Source: Aurantiochytrium sp. KH105 (lineage: Eukaryota; Sar; Bigyra; Thraustochytrida; Thraustochytriidae). From it: DNA of 64,000 bases. Under the pieces are notes generated by a model. That model had not been told where the DNA came from. It searched no databases and worked only from the letters and a program-made list of their open reading frames with translations. This document shows positions 61,301 through 64,000 of the stretch, piece after piece. A program made the position numbers and the translations under genes. Every line of letters begins with the position of its first letter. Position 1 is the stretch's first letter. The DNA lies in assembly GCA_003116975.1 (NCBI GenBank), contig BGKB01000274.1, positions 124,001-188,000 of the forward strand, given 5' to 3'.

Positions 61301-63238
61301 TGATTCCTGGGCCTCGACCCTGTCGCCGACATGAAAGTCAACTGTGACACTATCGACGCCGTCGGCTCTACCTCTACCTCTACCTCCACCTCTTCCTTGA
61401 CCCACGTTCCTTGGCTGTGCTCTTGACTCAAGCGCCTGAATCATGCTCGCCTCGACATTTTTCTCAAAGTCGCCATCGTCGTAATCAATGTCAAAGGTTC
61501 CGTCGCGGTTTGCCTGACGAATTTGACCATCATACCAGCGAGACCTGCCGCCGAAACGCGCCTTGACGCGATCGCCGGTCTCGTATGAGGCAGTCTCGTT
61601 GTGCGCGCCTTTAGTATTCCTTTTGCGCGGCGGGAGAGCGCTTGACTCGCGCGAGACGTTTTCGTGAACTTGTAATCTCGCGCAAAGCTCCTCAAATTGG
61701 GCCAACGTAAGTTCGTCGCGAGGCCCGAGACCAAGCGTGCCAACAATAAAGTCCCGAATTTCCGCTCTTTGTGAAGGCGAAACTGGACGGCCCGTTAACT
61801 TTCGCAGTAATGCAGGAACTACACTGAGTGTGACTCTGCGCTCCTTCTCGAAAAGATATCGAACACGTTCGAGTTCGCCAGACGCTGTGGAGGCAACGGA
61901 GCCAGCACTTGCGGAGCGCTGCATCGATTGTACTGGCGAGCTGCCGCTATTCGCAGATCGCCTCGAGACAGAAGTGTCTGCTGCGATCCCAAGACGCTCG
62001 CAGAGATCTCCAAACTGTTCAAAAGTTAGTTCGGCTCGACTTGGAACGCCAAGTTCGCGTTGGAAAGTCGCTATTTTTTGACGTTGAGAAGACAAAACAG
62101 GTTTTCCCGAGACTTTGCGAAGTACCGAAGGGAGTTTGTTGAAGGTGACTGGAGCTTCTGAGGCAAATATTGCAGCAAGTGGGTCGTCGTGTGCGTCCTC
62201 GTGCGTTGAAGTGCGCTCACGTCGCCGGGATGATGTTGCTATGGTTGTTGTTTCGGAAGCCTTGGCCTCAATGCCAAGCGATTCTCGCCCAGAGCCGTGA
62301 GCCTGTCGCCGTCTCTCGTTGCTCTGTCCTGCAGCGTGATGCTGGGGCTGAATAGTGATGCGGAGCTGACCCGTGGAGTCGGAAAGGGCACAAAGTGACC
62401 GATCAAAGCCTTGCTCGAGCAGCTTTGCAAGCTTGTACTGCCTGGAGCCAAGCTTGTTGGGACCAGTTAGTTCGTCTGCCCATAGTTCCACGGCAAGAGT
62501 CGAGTCAGGGTCATCGGCCAGGTCTGCTTCGAGAGTGAGGTCTGTGCTCTCGTTCCAACGCGGTTGGTCGCCAATTTTCACAGATGTCTGCCATTCCACG
62601 GGTCTTCCACGCGAGAACTCTGACGCAACGACTACCTTGACAAAGGGGTAAAGCTCGTCGCTGGCCTCGATGACTCTCCGCAGTCGTCTTCCTTCGTGAA
62701 CTTCGACATGGAGGGTGGGAGCGCCGCCTTGGGCCGAAAACTCGTCGTGAGGGCTGCGTCGATGACTTCGGCCTCGAGGCGAAGGATCATGCTCGAATCG
62801 GTTCGGGCTCGCCCTCGACTGCGCGGACCTCTCGCGCGTCCGCGCATATCTCCGAGGTTCCGTGCTGTCCTCGGCCTCGCCGCGTCTCCTGTGGAGATAG
62901 TCGTCGTCGTCGTCGTCGTCGTCCCAACCGCGCGCTTCCGGGCTCGACAGCTCTCCTTCTGACCTGCCACCGCGCACGGCCCGAGGCCGTCGCGCATGCA
63001 TGTTGCCAAGCGCGGCGGCGCCTGCGTATCGACCCGCGCCAGGGTCGTGCGCCGCGGCTTTTGCTCTGCGTATCTGCCTCGGCGCGCTTCTTGTTTGGCG
63101 CGCTCGAGTCCGCGCGTTAGGCTCTGTGCCCAAGTTTTGGGCTTGAAGGAAACCGGCCCAACGGGCAAGCTTTTCCGAATAGACCTTTTGTTCTTTCTTT
63201 TTTTTCCCCGCTCGCGACGCGAGGTGGCCATCACCCAT
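43379..63238 (-). CDS. Giant multidomain protein: C2, Tudor-like array, EF-hands, PUB-like, beta-propeller, pseudokinase
   Basis: One uninterrupted frame of 19,860 nt gives 6,619 residues from ATG 63238 (MGDGHLAS); eleven further codons open upstream without ATG. Domain order, N to C, by genomic position: C2 (62722-62342); six LRK modules and thirteen Tudor-like repeats interleaved (62172-57485); canonical EF-hand pair (57290-57080); RS-rich linker; degenerate EF-hands; PUB-like domains (56110-54230) with an EF pair between them; coiled coil (54000-53890); EF-hands (about 53030, 52690); beta-propeller-like strands (52150-50330) interrupted by an EF pair; pseudokinase (48480-47400); helical-repeat region (about 47000-45000); degenerate EF-hands and poly-Ser end (44700-43379). 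No signal peptide or membrane helix is evident, so it is probably cytosolic. Calcium-responsive scaffolding of the cytoskeleton, cortex or flagellum is my inference. No orthologue comes to mind. Confidence 0.9.
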   Translation of the reverse strand: MGDGHLASRAGKKKKEQKVYSEKLARWAGFLQAQNLGTEPNARTRARQTRSAPRQIRRAKAAAHDPGAGRYAGAAALGNMHARRPRAVRGGRSEGELSSPEARGWDDDDDDDDYLHRRRGEAEDSTEPRRYARTRERSAQSRASPNRFEHDPSPRGRSHRRSPHDEFSAQGGAPTLHVEVHEGRRLRRVIEASDELYPFVKVVVASEFSRGRPVEWQTSVKIGDQPRWNESTDLTLEADLADDPDSTLAVELWADELTGPNKLGSRQYKLAKLLEQGFDRSLCALSDSTGQLRITIQPQHHAAGQSNERRRQAHGSGRESLGIEAKASETTTIATSSRRRERTSTHEDAHDDPLAAIFASEAPVTFNKLPSVLRKVSGKPVLSSQRQKIATFQRELGVPSRAELTFEQFGDLCERLGIAADTSVSRRSANSGSSPVQSMQRSASAGSVASTASGELERVRYLFEKERRVTLSVVPALLRKLTGRPVSPSQRAEIRDFIVGTLGLGPRDELTLAQFEELCARLQVHENVSRESSALPPRKRNTKGAHNETASYETGDRVKARFGGRSRWYDGQIRQANRDGTFDIDYDDGDFEKNVEASMIQALESRAQPRNVGQGRGGGRGRGRADGVDSVTVDFHVGDRVEAQESFSLQWFEGSIRRAYRDGTFDVEFDDGEIIRKASVDKIRPIDESRTGSRRGPGSPGVSSLDSGMNDSGSLIQDIFEKEKRVTVSNVSNVLRKITGKPVLSSQRRAIQAFARSNGIGPRDVFDFVLFEELCAELGIRPASSDARGGASRGKAQNRFEDDEISDRAISSFARGQKVQAKFGGKSKWYNGTIMRVHPNGTLDINYDDGDKERGVPPRLVRSVQDHDNYVIKDDPARERNSSRRRTTRFQDENMQDSQAKSEAIQLYNATPRVTASNVSSLLRKLTNKPILASQRQQVASFVRKQGLGPRDQFSEELFLELCEEMGALGPNADDEAIYSQDETSFKRGDKVEARFGGKSKWYKGTIVRVHASGACDIDYDDGDAERRVAPHLIRSLGAMPSRSRSPRRDALDSETDAEPGFSRGDKVEARFGGKSKWYKGTIVRVHASGACDIDYDDGDAERRVAPHLIRSLGAMPSRSRSSRRDALDSETDAEPGFKRGDKVEARFGGKSKWYKGTIVRVHASGACDIDYDDGDAERRVVPHLIRSLGAMPSRSRSPRRDALDSETDAEPGFSRGDKVEARFGGKSKWYKGTIVRVHASGACDIDYDDGDAERRVAPHLIRTSVASRSRSRSRSPRREPSDSETDAGPSFKRGDKVEARFGGKSKWYKGTIVRVHASGACDIDYDDGDAERRVAPHLIRASSISRSRSRSRSRSPRREPSDSETDAGPSFKRGDKVEARFGGKSKWYKGTIVRVHASGACDINYDDGDAERRVAPSLIRSVPNSRSRSKQGNASAEDRLRYLFDRESQDVTLGTAGELLRKFSGRALSSAERRQMMNMVRQQGLRPRDPIEFAHLVDICRELGLLEESSAEEDHPQSVDLREGDRVEAKFGGGAKFYTGRVVRVNRDGTYNIDYDDGDSERHVDPSLIRSLASKAGSSPRHSRASSRSRSRSRSRSPRRSRSPRREGSEESSSEQSDSFEKGQTVEAKYGGGSVWYQGRITAVNRDGTFAIAYDDGDKENKVQARLIRAVKSSRRASSKSSLIKNARVKARFKGSAEYYTGKITAVNRDGTFAVAFDDGDFDDQVIRANIELLDEAPAASRKTADDGQLKRFKYVFDREAKVTPGTAAEVIRKVTGTALSSEQRKQAYMFCKRKGFSSAKALSFGEFKSICIDLGVLDESSSEESEESSAERHGTRRRSRSPRGGRSPRRSRSPRGKEHSKSSKFVVGDPVKAQFGTGTAWYPGRIVRVHRNGSVDIDYDDGDKEQNKSPSLVRSLNTNSSRSRSKSPRGRSRGKKSSIWAKMRRVASREADRNHRPPRLSEIEREKDYRARCRAILGARRFKELQRAFDKYDRDGNGELTEKEVAQTFRDMGKDFSRADVQRWITEVDADGSGTVDLVEFIQAYTGITMDSSSEDSDSESESSTSSEGRGRGRGRGGSARGRGRSRSRRRKRHHSRSSTSSESSLSSGSEVAERKLWKREAWAKRLNEDAIGAIEDAFEEYCSKTRRGRRILPAKYVRVALVDTGKEASVSQVSEYMRIMGLQKHDALSLPEFAHAYVYMFCDPERDEFGRVGSYYEKLWGSGTSGRAGGATLSQRSSLGDTETIAALAAQTFRSGEWKGSREQHEALLRKLSLGRSNEVIDILKKLVRAFEELDTDETGEVSASDTEELLRKAGRDPAPLRATLDAFCKARARTSLPELLAAFGFVFESVSGEPTVPAAFAMLRLHSTPRDTRVAAETALQYLNDVLARPDDANLWQIRVRDKAFQARIGRLRGGIELMHAVGFAPKRKASATDSAAGTDHVHLLALRGVADKYGRTMVEGVPQDTLATLTIRREEIEKELRAMEGGSKTIGEAVRSLQQECTLAQLRLALETSLVIVTDVLQNPKDSRKWRVRCANPRFLKCIGQWAHGRQLMEAVGFERVDGADVYVLRGTAAIPKGATSKDFRFPQLEKDVEDMLWRRKVDIEGALRALEVTIVTGKSNVVSNSNIMARSPHKAAQTRKTARIVSPNSRSPRSRETDASKFFATVHARSATEDLQLKMIQKVFQDFDVDGDGYITARDLKEALLRRGHDNSDAAVAAWIRSRDIDHDGSVSLAEFTASFAHTVPPRVMDGRGLENVPLQPAKLNENGTNSARAKGWRPEDAISPTEVAFGLVRLFHTKRQCSSILANLCAFTEKALDHRARTLDATNSSKPQQQQDRGKPFVLAPDDYVRHVAKTKGAAEILSALHWTYDGRRRSYVSHVNAEEMEQIRARLRELDMHRRGLEFPEVANAKAVGGAVASLGGTPSTQENRPSSWLAAMETVVRYLENVLHDPQAPRFRRINIQNETFRRRIGRLQGGIEVLIAAGFRETEESMLLLPEKASLPEIKARLVEIKAGIEPLREQAKLERNRVTDNPLDKAGQRRTKVVRGSDFPQQQKDTNGKEEPPQKSNEKPRGFANRRIESLRIKELEAQVHVLKEKLVETRKVKKASELQESFASSHRGDETADIPSELVTYELLAHERSRNSGPGSKMLKRGSGLGGGALLGASASRATGGRIGPLSRSGAPLVRARVSRGASRGQGKLFVTSDQGFRNGDMILVGKVSETQEARFVVGFSDGCLILDRVLEFDHEEGSPVITGRANKSEMRDFRRREIADYVVSDILLPLVENCVDAGEAVVRARDLQRRFEERPLMKPVFVSRLEHESTLGEDALLVGASTLARDNPSFTAASLPNRLWYSEKMATLYVLRHANEAHVWTEAMSPLELRDLFELIDADGDGRICRDEVVAAASSEPRVAALLSAGCFRNVDGGDHDSSQAFATIFDGRQAELTWEEFASFFSAGARRAAQERATPGWWTTLRRWCEEAWASGLSEDDLREMHVTFSLFDADADGKLSFQEWRAACQSMDGVFPTSTGWPDAPRSQLASDAEAAELWSRARRINFAEFGKLRAAQARRHGDVHAGQGMSASSALGGLGILTLIRRNLRRLHAELLRQYNGKITKAIFLQGCFDDTALLELMHFPLAQSEDAGQSIETLETRLRQFGAHPRATSTRAVSWADIARCVNASSSPTTMMPLRAPALFSGRAQRTVCFGQDDAKVYEVACDQELQRVFVLYLSGALVVWSADGQRELCRTQVMSHASPARHAMATGSRAMRVLQFDSKTSLLIVCTAPVDNRFQVLESVSLRNLRDITLHAKPAVGAELAPIIEVAEFSSRWDAVICAVSGGAANIQILCARFGHPIALVPTAKEYSGIPRLLYVPDAEFLVAGDAGETLRFWDLAEQLRWRRAASDASSQSLQGLLSKLRKALALRASLDDNEDSSRRAVLLAQDRAHLSWTVRYADDLGGTETKIDACRLRHLCNEDVGSEEISGVSQFRKGMEVIVVGQKLVDVAISRLYPSRPGHADVLVVGTGEGWTSVMLPEELGHVDVGDRVRIPLPAEHGDVEALFARLDENGDGVVSLEELSTLVREHARLDLHREDLARVFDYIDVNKDGQVSLRELSAALKDRDEGFARTRAAKRPPKELVCRHTTVLPGKGKSTQVTALAFLRMAGLVCAATSGGKIHLVDPLVRRFRLTHRAFADLHAETEPELTQASENYACVHSFDVPRGGVVSQLSPVYFQSAGKDTHVPVTLNHAQAEAAKRADQTLQDSLGPNDALVQGFAYVSANGSVLVVAASGFDENMVLLQDQSLFGMTGAMTRPGGWSSGTDDLRQAYRLRTSVRRVFYLVSKEARGLAEVRASLERGGLALLDLMSIERALENPHVHVFPFYQQGDGPNSVLANPRSSSSLESVANHVGMVTRRIGKSMYEVAYDASRSVLKLPRHMLEPLTDAHSSRDLQTGERVRVQQGMLYSDNRIASDGAVARDDSTGSQFGPPDDGSSVELLSALFIERDGSLGVGTWSVDRINVLTPARDLAYPLSRVQRLAAVRSGARWRAMAHQSVRAAASLSHLQVRSFQAAEVGLLEKIGEVLRNVSLRSGHGDPQTSAEEAFQLTRLLPQRWGARFRNMLRTFREIFDRVAQGQSCSTSSLIDAVEYSFASGDEANNLGLDLGLGGSFARFRAAITRDGKRQTIELVTLLECVVRLHSEVLAPEEAFDVLQQVHFLDRDTCSPDQVLEVCRGLPSDAPGEPNFGFSEANFVLFASRIDPFWSVRDAVQRTRALGSRENLRKRVPQHKLVRLASLVVARDCTMELAACNENLKALMANLKQRAVGHVNASVHGNLLEAPKSDGNDAQEDAVMPENSSTTLWNLGTESTEFLLRSSERALAALDSAAPPRYRLALDGEDTSCAQSMPQRTVHRAKGWTRQQGHGNPLDLWVHVVDEQKLARIQSYDGQPYEAHLEREAAMYRLLEKDGVAPTILDNARPVEDEGRKTVADGSYTMVFGALPGWRTLRECMDAHGYLGHPSLAPLLLSWSYQLLRILKIIHAKGIVLRGPRPRQILVSPCGRFLRLSSLATAGLLALDGATEGDMVAGPDLGEVVSPEERGYDPVNDTRDGARPSKAYDMYCFGCLLMELITGSVIPRESNSFPYGLFQLSVPNAKSSLSATSTLTLGPRGELQLRRTGGAQANEACAVDASMKQLAEFKAMACAIQAGSYVGDDLVASGPFVIDIAMQCLKADPGSRPLPQDLMEAERLLISESDFIEAGKIARRWLARDRICRNVRQGVAVPLEILIAQTHSQDAGAKWHDGAMDPRMLLDAVEAVVDCCCCSVSGNVDGDSVLESSPSLCDEVVAMGALQSVVKLTLRFFSSGGGADVPGRGISDLGFLEGDPSEPLRLRVLKRVIFGFQTIGSEFARPATAHVPMAKHVGPYLRAILCLYFGREDGLEDDSKMAEQYPAAAHCQGTVHWTPELEMFVAPLLRQIITDEGGGNPRLPAVREYIGTKNAKVNADSELADHSEVPESKRSIVYLREVLSLGHSLSQLASVRRKSRSRFVAGRQVLSLLRSPIAEHARLCLDMDLASRAVVLIGDADLELTQLALDSAKAIMDGLSDLAHSDTFSQSPREELLLRRAQDKMGLVFSSASCVSMLVQRVLSDTASLRESALDILQLQVRGGEAMTAAWQACDVFPALFHVLRKSRSKSAAEICSTIAVYGNRALLTQFHAHTELVELARDDYNIEVPRAIVGEGADDAEAALERLLDDTKEASLVDEVRQLLGRIRVAVTVDFVADRSLHEIYVALLKTVFQQWVSDFWAASLDSAQLAQERIPVIKVVLAMAQQVILSENPQLNIRQASFLLRESGCFAVFARIMQEDFTDFASLTADILSLQTSAASFLLCECAGQDEALEALMGGIKEASCGDLATLYRTYVETNVVLLRESTDDAKGDEHRDLLFQWPQRSAVTRRAWSVLLRASAACMSLQDELVRSGFVQQLLTNLLNDRTRLVAGAHQLRLRDILGPTWNESCPLRMDAVNLVCALCQKASILSSLRAELVANIKAAGVISREARRLQQGAQRQIREAQEARSVLTAISSMNENQLQELLVRERENLNDDAIVSIFGNLPHPEARRPGEHAPYFKEVPAENETKTSQESDLVADDRRKTKASKATDHLNDAPQRGLPSAAQTANCLDKLGDAIVDAEQLFREYARQVKNHRAGKQLTKSVLGKQELQKLLQSISASAATRRAAANAMRAEPHMDLHGFYEFYATYLLGCNGENDHALGKRPAASSSGVDVKTLDTLFKRFDSNQQGVLSMRQTQAALSSMSGVRALLDGEVETLARSLSFGSSTSISFAEFCKLANTVNLHADLHIGEEDDSSVSSSTRDVFAGYSDALNLLSGGKRIYAFLVECLALVGESKSLPSKEDVATWLLVQTGQRSASIDWWQAQKLIAWAKSGAPPILQSSEASRTTSPRLSGGGDAKGGEGDDNTKSDLQSVQVGQLAASSRMPPGQLDDSSQAGPTVITLEEAIARIPGKLARKVGEIKLAALWRAFCRYGGGRDGSVRFVTLRAAFNDMGRASVPDGDLYQWIRKHDASGTGTVRFRDFVASYSSSSSSSSSL
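47400..48480 (-). other. Pseudokinase domain of the giant protein
   Basis: The kinase C-lobe is recognisable: LLSWSYQLLRILKIIHAKGI, then an ILV block, an SPEERGYDP segment at the APE position (about 47905-47935) and DMYCFGCLLMELITG, the F-helix with its conserved Asp (about 47815-47860). The catalytic loop reads LRGPRPRQILV instead of HRDLKPxNILL. The DFG position reads SSLA. Both catalytic aspartates are thus lost. Predicted inactive scaffold. Confidence 0.8.
50330..52150 (-). other. Beta-propeller-like (WD40-type) region with an embedded EF-hand pair
   Basis: Repeated strand patterns with WD-like endings occur, for example GALVVWSADG and GETLRFWDLAEQ (51511-51552). After an EF-hand pair (DENGDGVVSLEE at about 50980-51015 and DVNKDGQVSLRE at about 50870-50905), more strands follow (VTALAFLRMAGLVCAATSGGKIHLVDP). 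The blade count is not certain. The EF pair appears to be inserted within the propeller. Confidence 0.65.
54230..56110 (-). other. PUB-like domains and an EF-hand pair of the giant protein
   Basis: Three segments share the PUB/PUG pattern (hydrophobic helix, R-h-R-x-x-N/D-x-x-F-x-x-R-I-G-x-h-x-G-G-h-E-h-h-x-A-h-GF). They are about 55890-56110 (ARIGRLRGGIELMHAVGF), 55510-55720 (CIGQWAHGRQLMEAVGF) and 54230-54420 (RIGRLQGGIEVLIAAGF). A fourth, weaker one is at 54590-54850. PUB domains in other proteins bind p97/VCP. An EF pair (DVDGDGYITARD and DIDHDGSVSLAE) lies at 55010-55190. Confidence 0.72.
57080..57290 (-). other. Canonical EF-hand pair of the giant protein
   Basis: Two complete 12-residue loops are present: DRDGNGELTEKE and DADGSGTVDLVE, each with acidic positions 1, 3 and 12 and glycine 6, flanked by amphipathic helices ending in FIQAYTG. 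This is a calmodulin-like pair expected to bind calcium. Confidence 0.9.
57485..61591 (-). other. Thirteen Tudor-like repeats in the giant protein
   Basis: Each unit is about 50 residues: G-D-x-V-x-A-x-F-G-G-x-S-x-W-Y-x-G-x-I, then R-x-G-x-x-D-I-D-Y-D-D-G-D. That is the Tudor/SH3-like barrel pattern. Units lie at about 61438-61591, 61180-61335, 60648-60802, 60134-60282, 59906-60054, 59678-59826, 59450-59598, 59216-59364, 58976-59126, 58525-58675, 58225-58376, 58036-58187 and 57485-57640. They are joined by SR/RS-rich linkers. Aromatic residues are retained, so ligand binding (methylated Lys/Arg) is conceivable but unproven. Confidence 0.8.
58976..60282 (-). repeat. Six near-identical tandem repeats (about 228-bp period) inside the giant gene
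   Basis: Six of the Tudor-like units, each KVEARFGGKSKWYKGTIV plus its RVHASGACDI continuation, are almost identical at DNA and protein level. The four at the N-terminal side repeat every 228 bp (the YDDGDAERR codons recur near 59475, 59703, 59931 and 60159). The last two have longer or shorter SR linkers. Linkers alternate SETDAEPGF and SETDAGPSF. Confidence 0.92.
60330..62172 (-). other. LRK modules 1-4 of the giant protein (unrecognised 62-residue repeat)
   Basis: Four copies at 61982-62172, 61670-61862, 60895-61092 and 60330-60520; two more lie at about 58720-58917 and 57785-57970. Shared pattern: hydrophobic-F-x-x-E, V-T, LRK-h-(T/S)-G-(K/R)-P, S-x-QR, then G-h-x-P-R-D-x-h-x-F-x-x-F-x-x-L-C-x-x-L-G. 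The spacing of helices with an LRK-G turn suggests a degenerate EF-hand pair, but no calcium loop is intact. I know no named domain for it. Confidence 0.7.
62342..62722 (-). other. C2 domain of the giant protein
   Basis: Residues about 173-299. The beta pattern TLHVEVHEGRRL, YPFVKVVVASEF, then QTSVKIGDQPRWNESTDLTL and LAVELWADE follows the C2 fold (LxVxVxxAxxL, DPYVxV, T, xNPxWNExFxF, L-x-V-x-V-W-D). Several calcium-binding aspartates of classical C2 domains seem absent or replaced, so calcium binding is unsure. Confidence 0.72.
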
Positions 63239-63748
63239 CGCGCTTTTTAGGCCTCGAACAAAAGCAGGCACGTGTGCACGCTGCGCTGCGCTGGGCTCGG
63301 CTGGGCCGCAGTTCTCGCTGCGAGCGAATTCGAGGTGAACGACTTGTTTTCAGCCTTTGCCGCAGTTCGATTTGTCTTCGCTCCACCACGTCAAGTCGGA
63401 CGTTGTCTTCCTTGTGCTCTTAAGAGTTCTCTGTGCGGCAGTGCGTGCACATACTAGAGAGTTGAACCAAGGCTTAGCTTGCTTGGCTCGCCGGCGCCTG
63501 CCAAACCCGTTGCGCATGCTCGAGTCGAGACGAACGCGGAGGCTCTGCGAGCTCTGGCGTGCGTCGCAAAGCGAGTTTGCGGCGGCCCCGCTGCCGGTGT
63601 CGCGGCTGCTGCGGCCGCATCTGCCGCGCGGAGCTAGCTGCCTGCATCGGTGGCCAAGCAGCCTGAAGGGAGCGAGGGTTGGCGCTCTCGTTTCGGTCGT
63701 TACACACGGCTTCGGAGACGCTCGCGCTTGGGCCGCTCGCGCGTCGCG
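63239..63748. other. Divergent promoter region of the giant gene and the right-edge gene
   Basis: About 510 bp, GC-rich in its right half, separating two divergently transcribed start codons. Only short chance frames are seen. A CTTGCTTGGCT stretch near 63476-63488 is the only repeat-like bit. Confidence 0.4.
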
Positions 63749-64000
63749 ATGGCGACGGAGATGCAGGCCAAGGTGCCAGGGGGCGTAGCCATGTTCTCAG
63801 CGAAGATGCGGCAGCGCCCACGAAGAGGCAAGCGAGGTATTTGCTTTTCCGCGGAGCCCCAAGGTAAGCGAACTGAGAGGCTGTCGAGAGCAGCCAGGTC
63901 GCACGCAACCTGCAGCAGTGCGCGGCGAAGATGATGCATAGTATGTAAATGTGGCTAACGGGCTCACAATGAGACGCAGTGCACGAGTACGAAATCGACA
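63749..64000 (+). CDS. 5' part of an unidentified gene (exon 1, intron, start of exon 2)
   Basis: ATG 63749 opens a 38-codon exon (MATEMQAKVPGG, then RPRRGKRGICFSAEPQ) that ends at G63863 before a strong GTAAGC donor. Splicing to an acceptor CAG ending at 63979 restores frame and continues VHEYEID up to the window edge. The short basic, charged N-terminus contains RGICF, which fits the [RK]-x-[VI]-x-[FW] PP1-docking pattern, with the following acidic VHEYE typical of such contexts. That reading is speculative. The gene diverges from the giant gene. Most of it lies outside the window. Confidence 0.55.
63864..63979 (+). other. Intron of the right-edge gene
   Basis: 116 nt, donor GTAAGC, acceptor CAG, CTAAC at 63955-63959 about 20 nt before the acceptor. 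Phase 1 is consistent with continuation of the open frame on both sides. Confidence 0.7.

Overview
This is a eukaryotic nuclear contig. Introns are rare and short, coding density is high, and long uninterrupted reading frames sit on both strands. The gene set is eukaryote-specific: a proteasome alpha subunit, an ORC subunit, a PHAX RNA-binding domain, an RMDN-family protein, a LicD/fukutin-like protein, EF-hands and Tudor-like repeats. These features, together with GC-rich, microsatellite-laden promoters, best fit a heterotrophic stramenopile such as a thraustochytrid (Labyrinthulomycetes). That assignment is inference; no rRNA or organelle gene is present to fix it.

Left third (1-21,000). 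After the 3' end of an unidentified gene come an O-fucosyltransferase-like type II membrane protein (-) and the proteasome subunit alpha-3 gene (-), whose three exons I could reconstruct. A Cys-rich membrane protein with a LicD/fukutin-like C-terminus follows (+), then a PHAX-domain protein (-) divergent from a B3GNTL1/QTGAL-like glycosyltransferase (+). Next are a small secreted CxGGxC-repeat protein (+) and a large LRR protein (-) with a textbook elongin-C/cullin-2 box. A gene-poor stretch then holds a short inverted-repeat transposon beside an assembly gap. A YbeY-type endoribonuclease (-) with a large insertion closes this part.

Middle (21,000-43,000). A fused PabA-PabB aminodeoxychorismate synthase (+, two exons) is followed by a coiled-coil protein (-), a PX-like/RMDN protein (-), a 1,570-residue LRR protein (+) that may be ciliary, another coiled-coil protein (-), a membrane-anchored Glu/Ala-rich protein (-), a saposin/canopy-like ER protein (+), ORC3 (-) and a sirtuin with a long N-terminal extension (-).

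Right third (43,379-63,238, minus). One intron-free frame of about 19.9 kb encodes a 6,619-residue protein. It contains a C2 domain, thirteen Tudor-like repeats (six almost identical, in tandem), six copies of a module I do not recognise (called the LRK module here), many EF-hands, PUB-like domains, a beta-propeller-like region, a pseudokinase, a helical-repeat region and a poly-Ser tail. It is the most unusual object in the window. A divergent gene begins at the right edge and its first intron is visible.

Four introns could be placed by reading frame and homology. All are GT-AG with a CTRAC-like branch sequence 20-50 nt before the acceptor. I saw no operon-like logic, rRNA, tRNA or CRISPR. 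The genes are mostly independent housekeeping, secretory-pathway and cytoskeletal or signalling functions.
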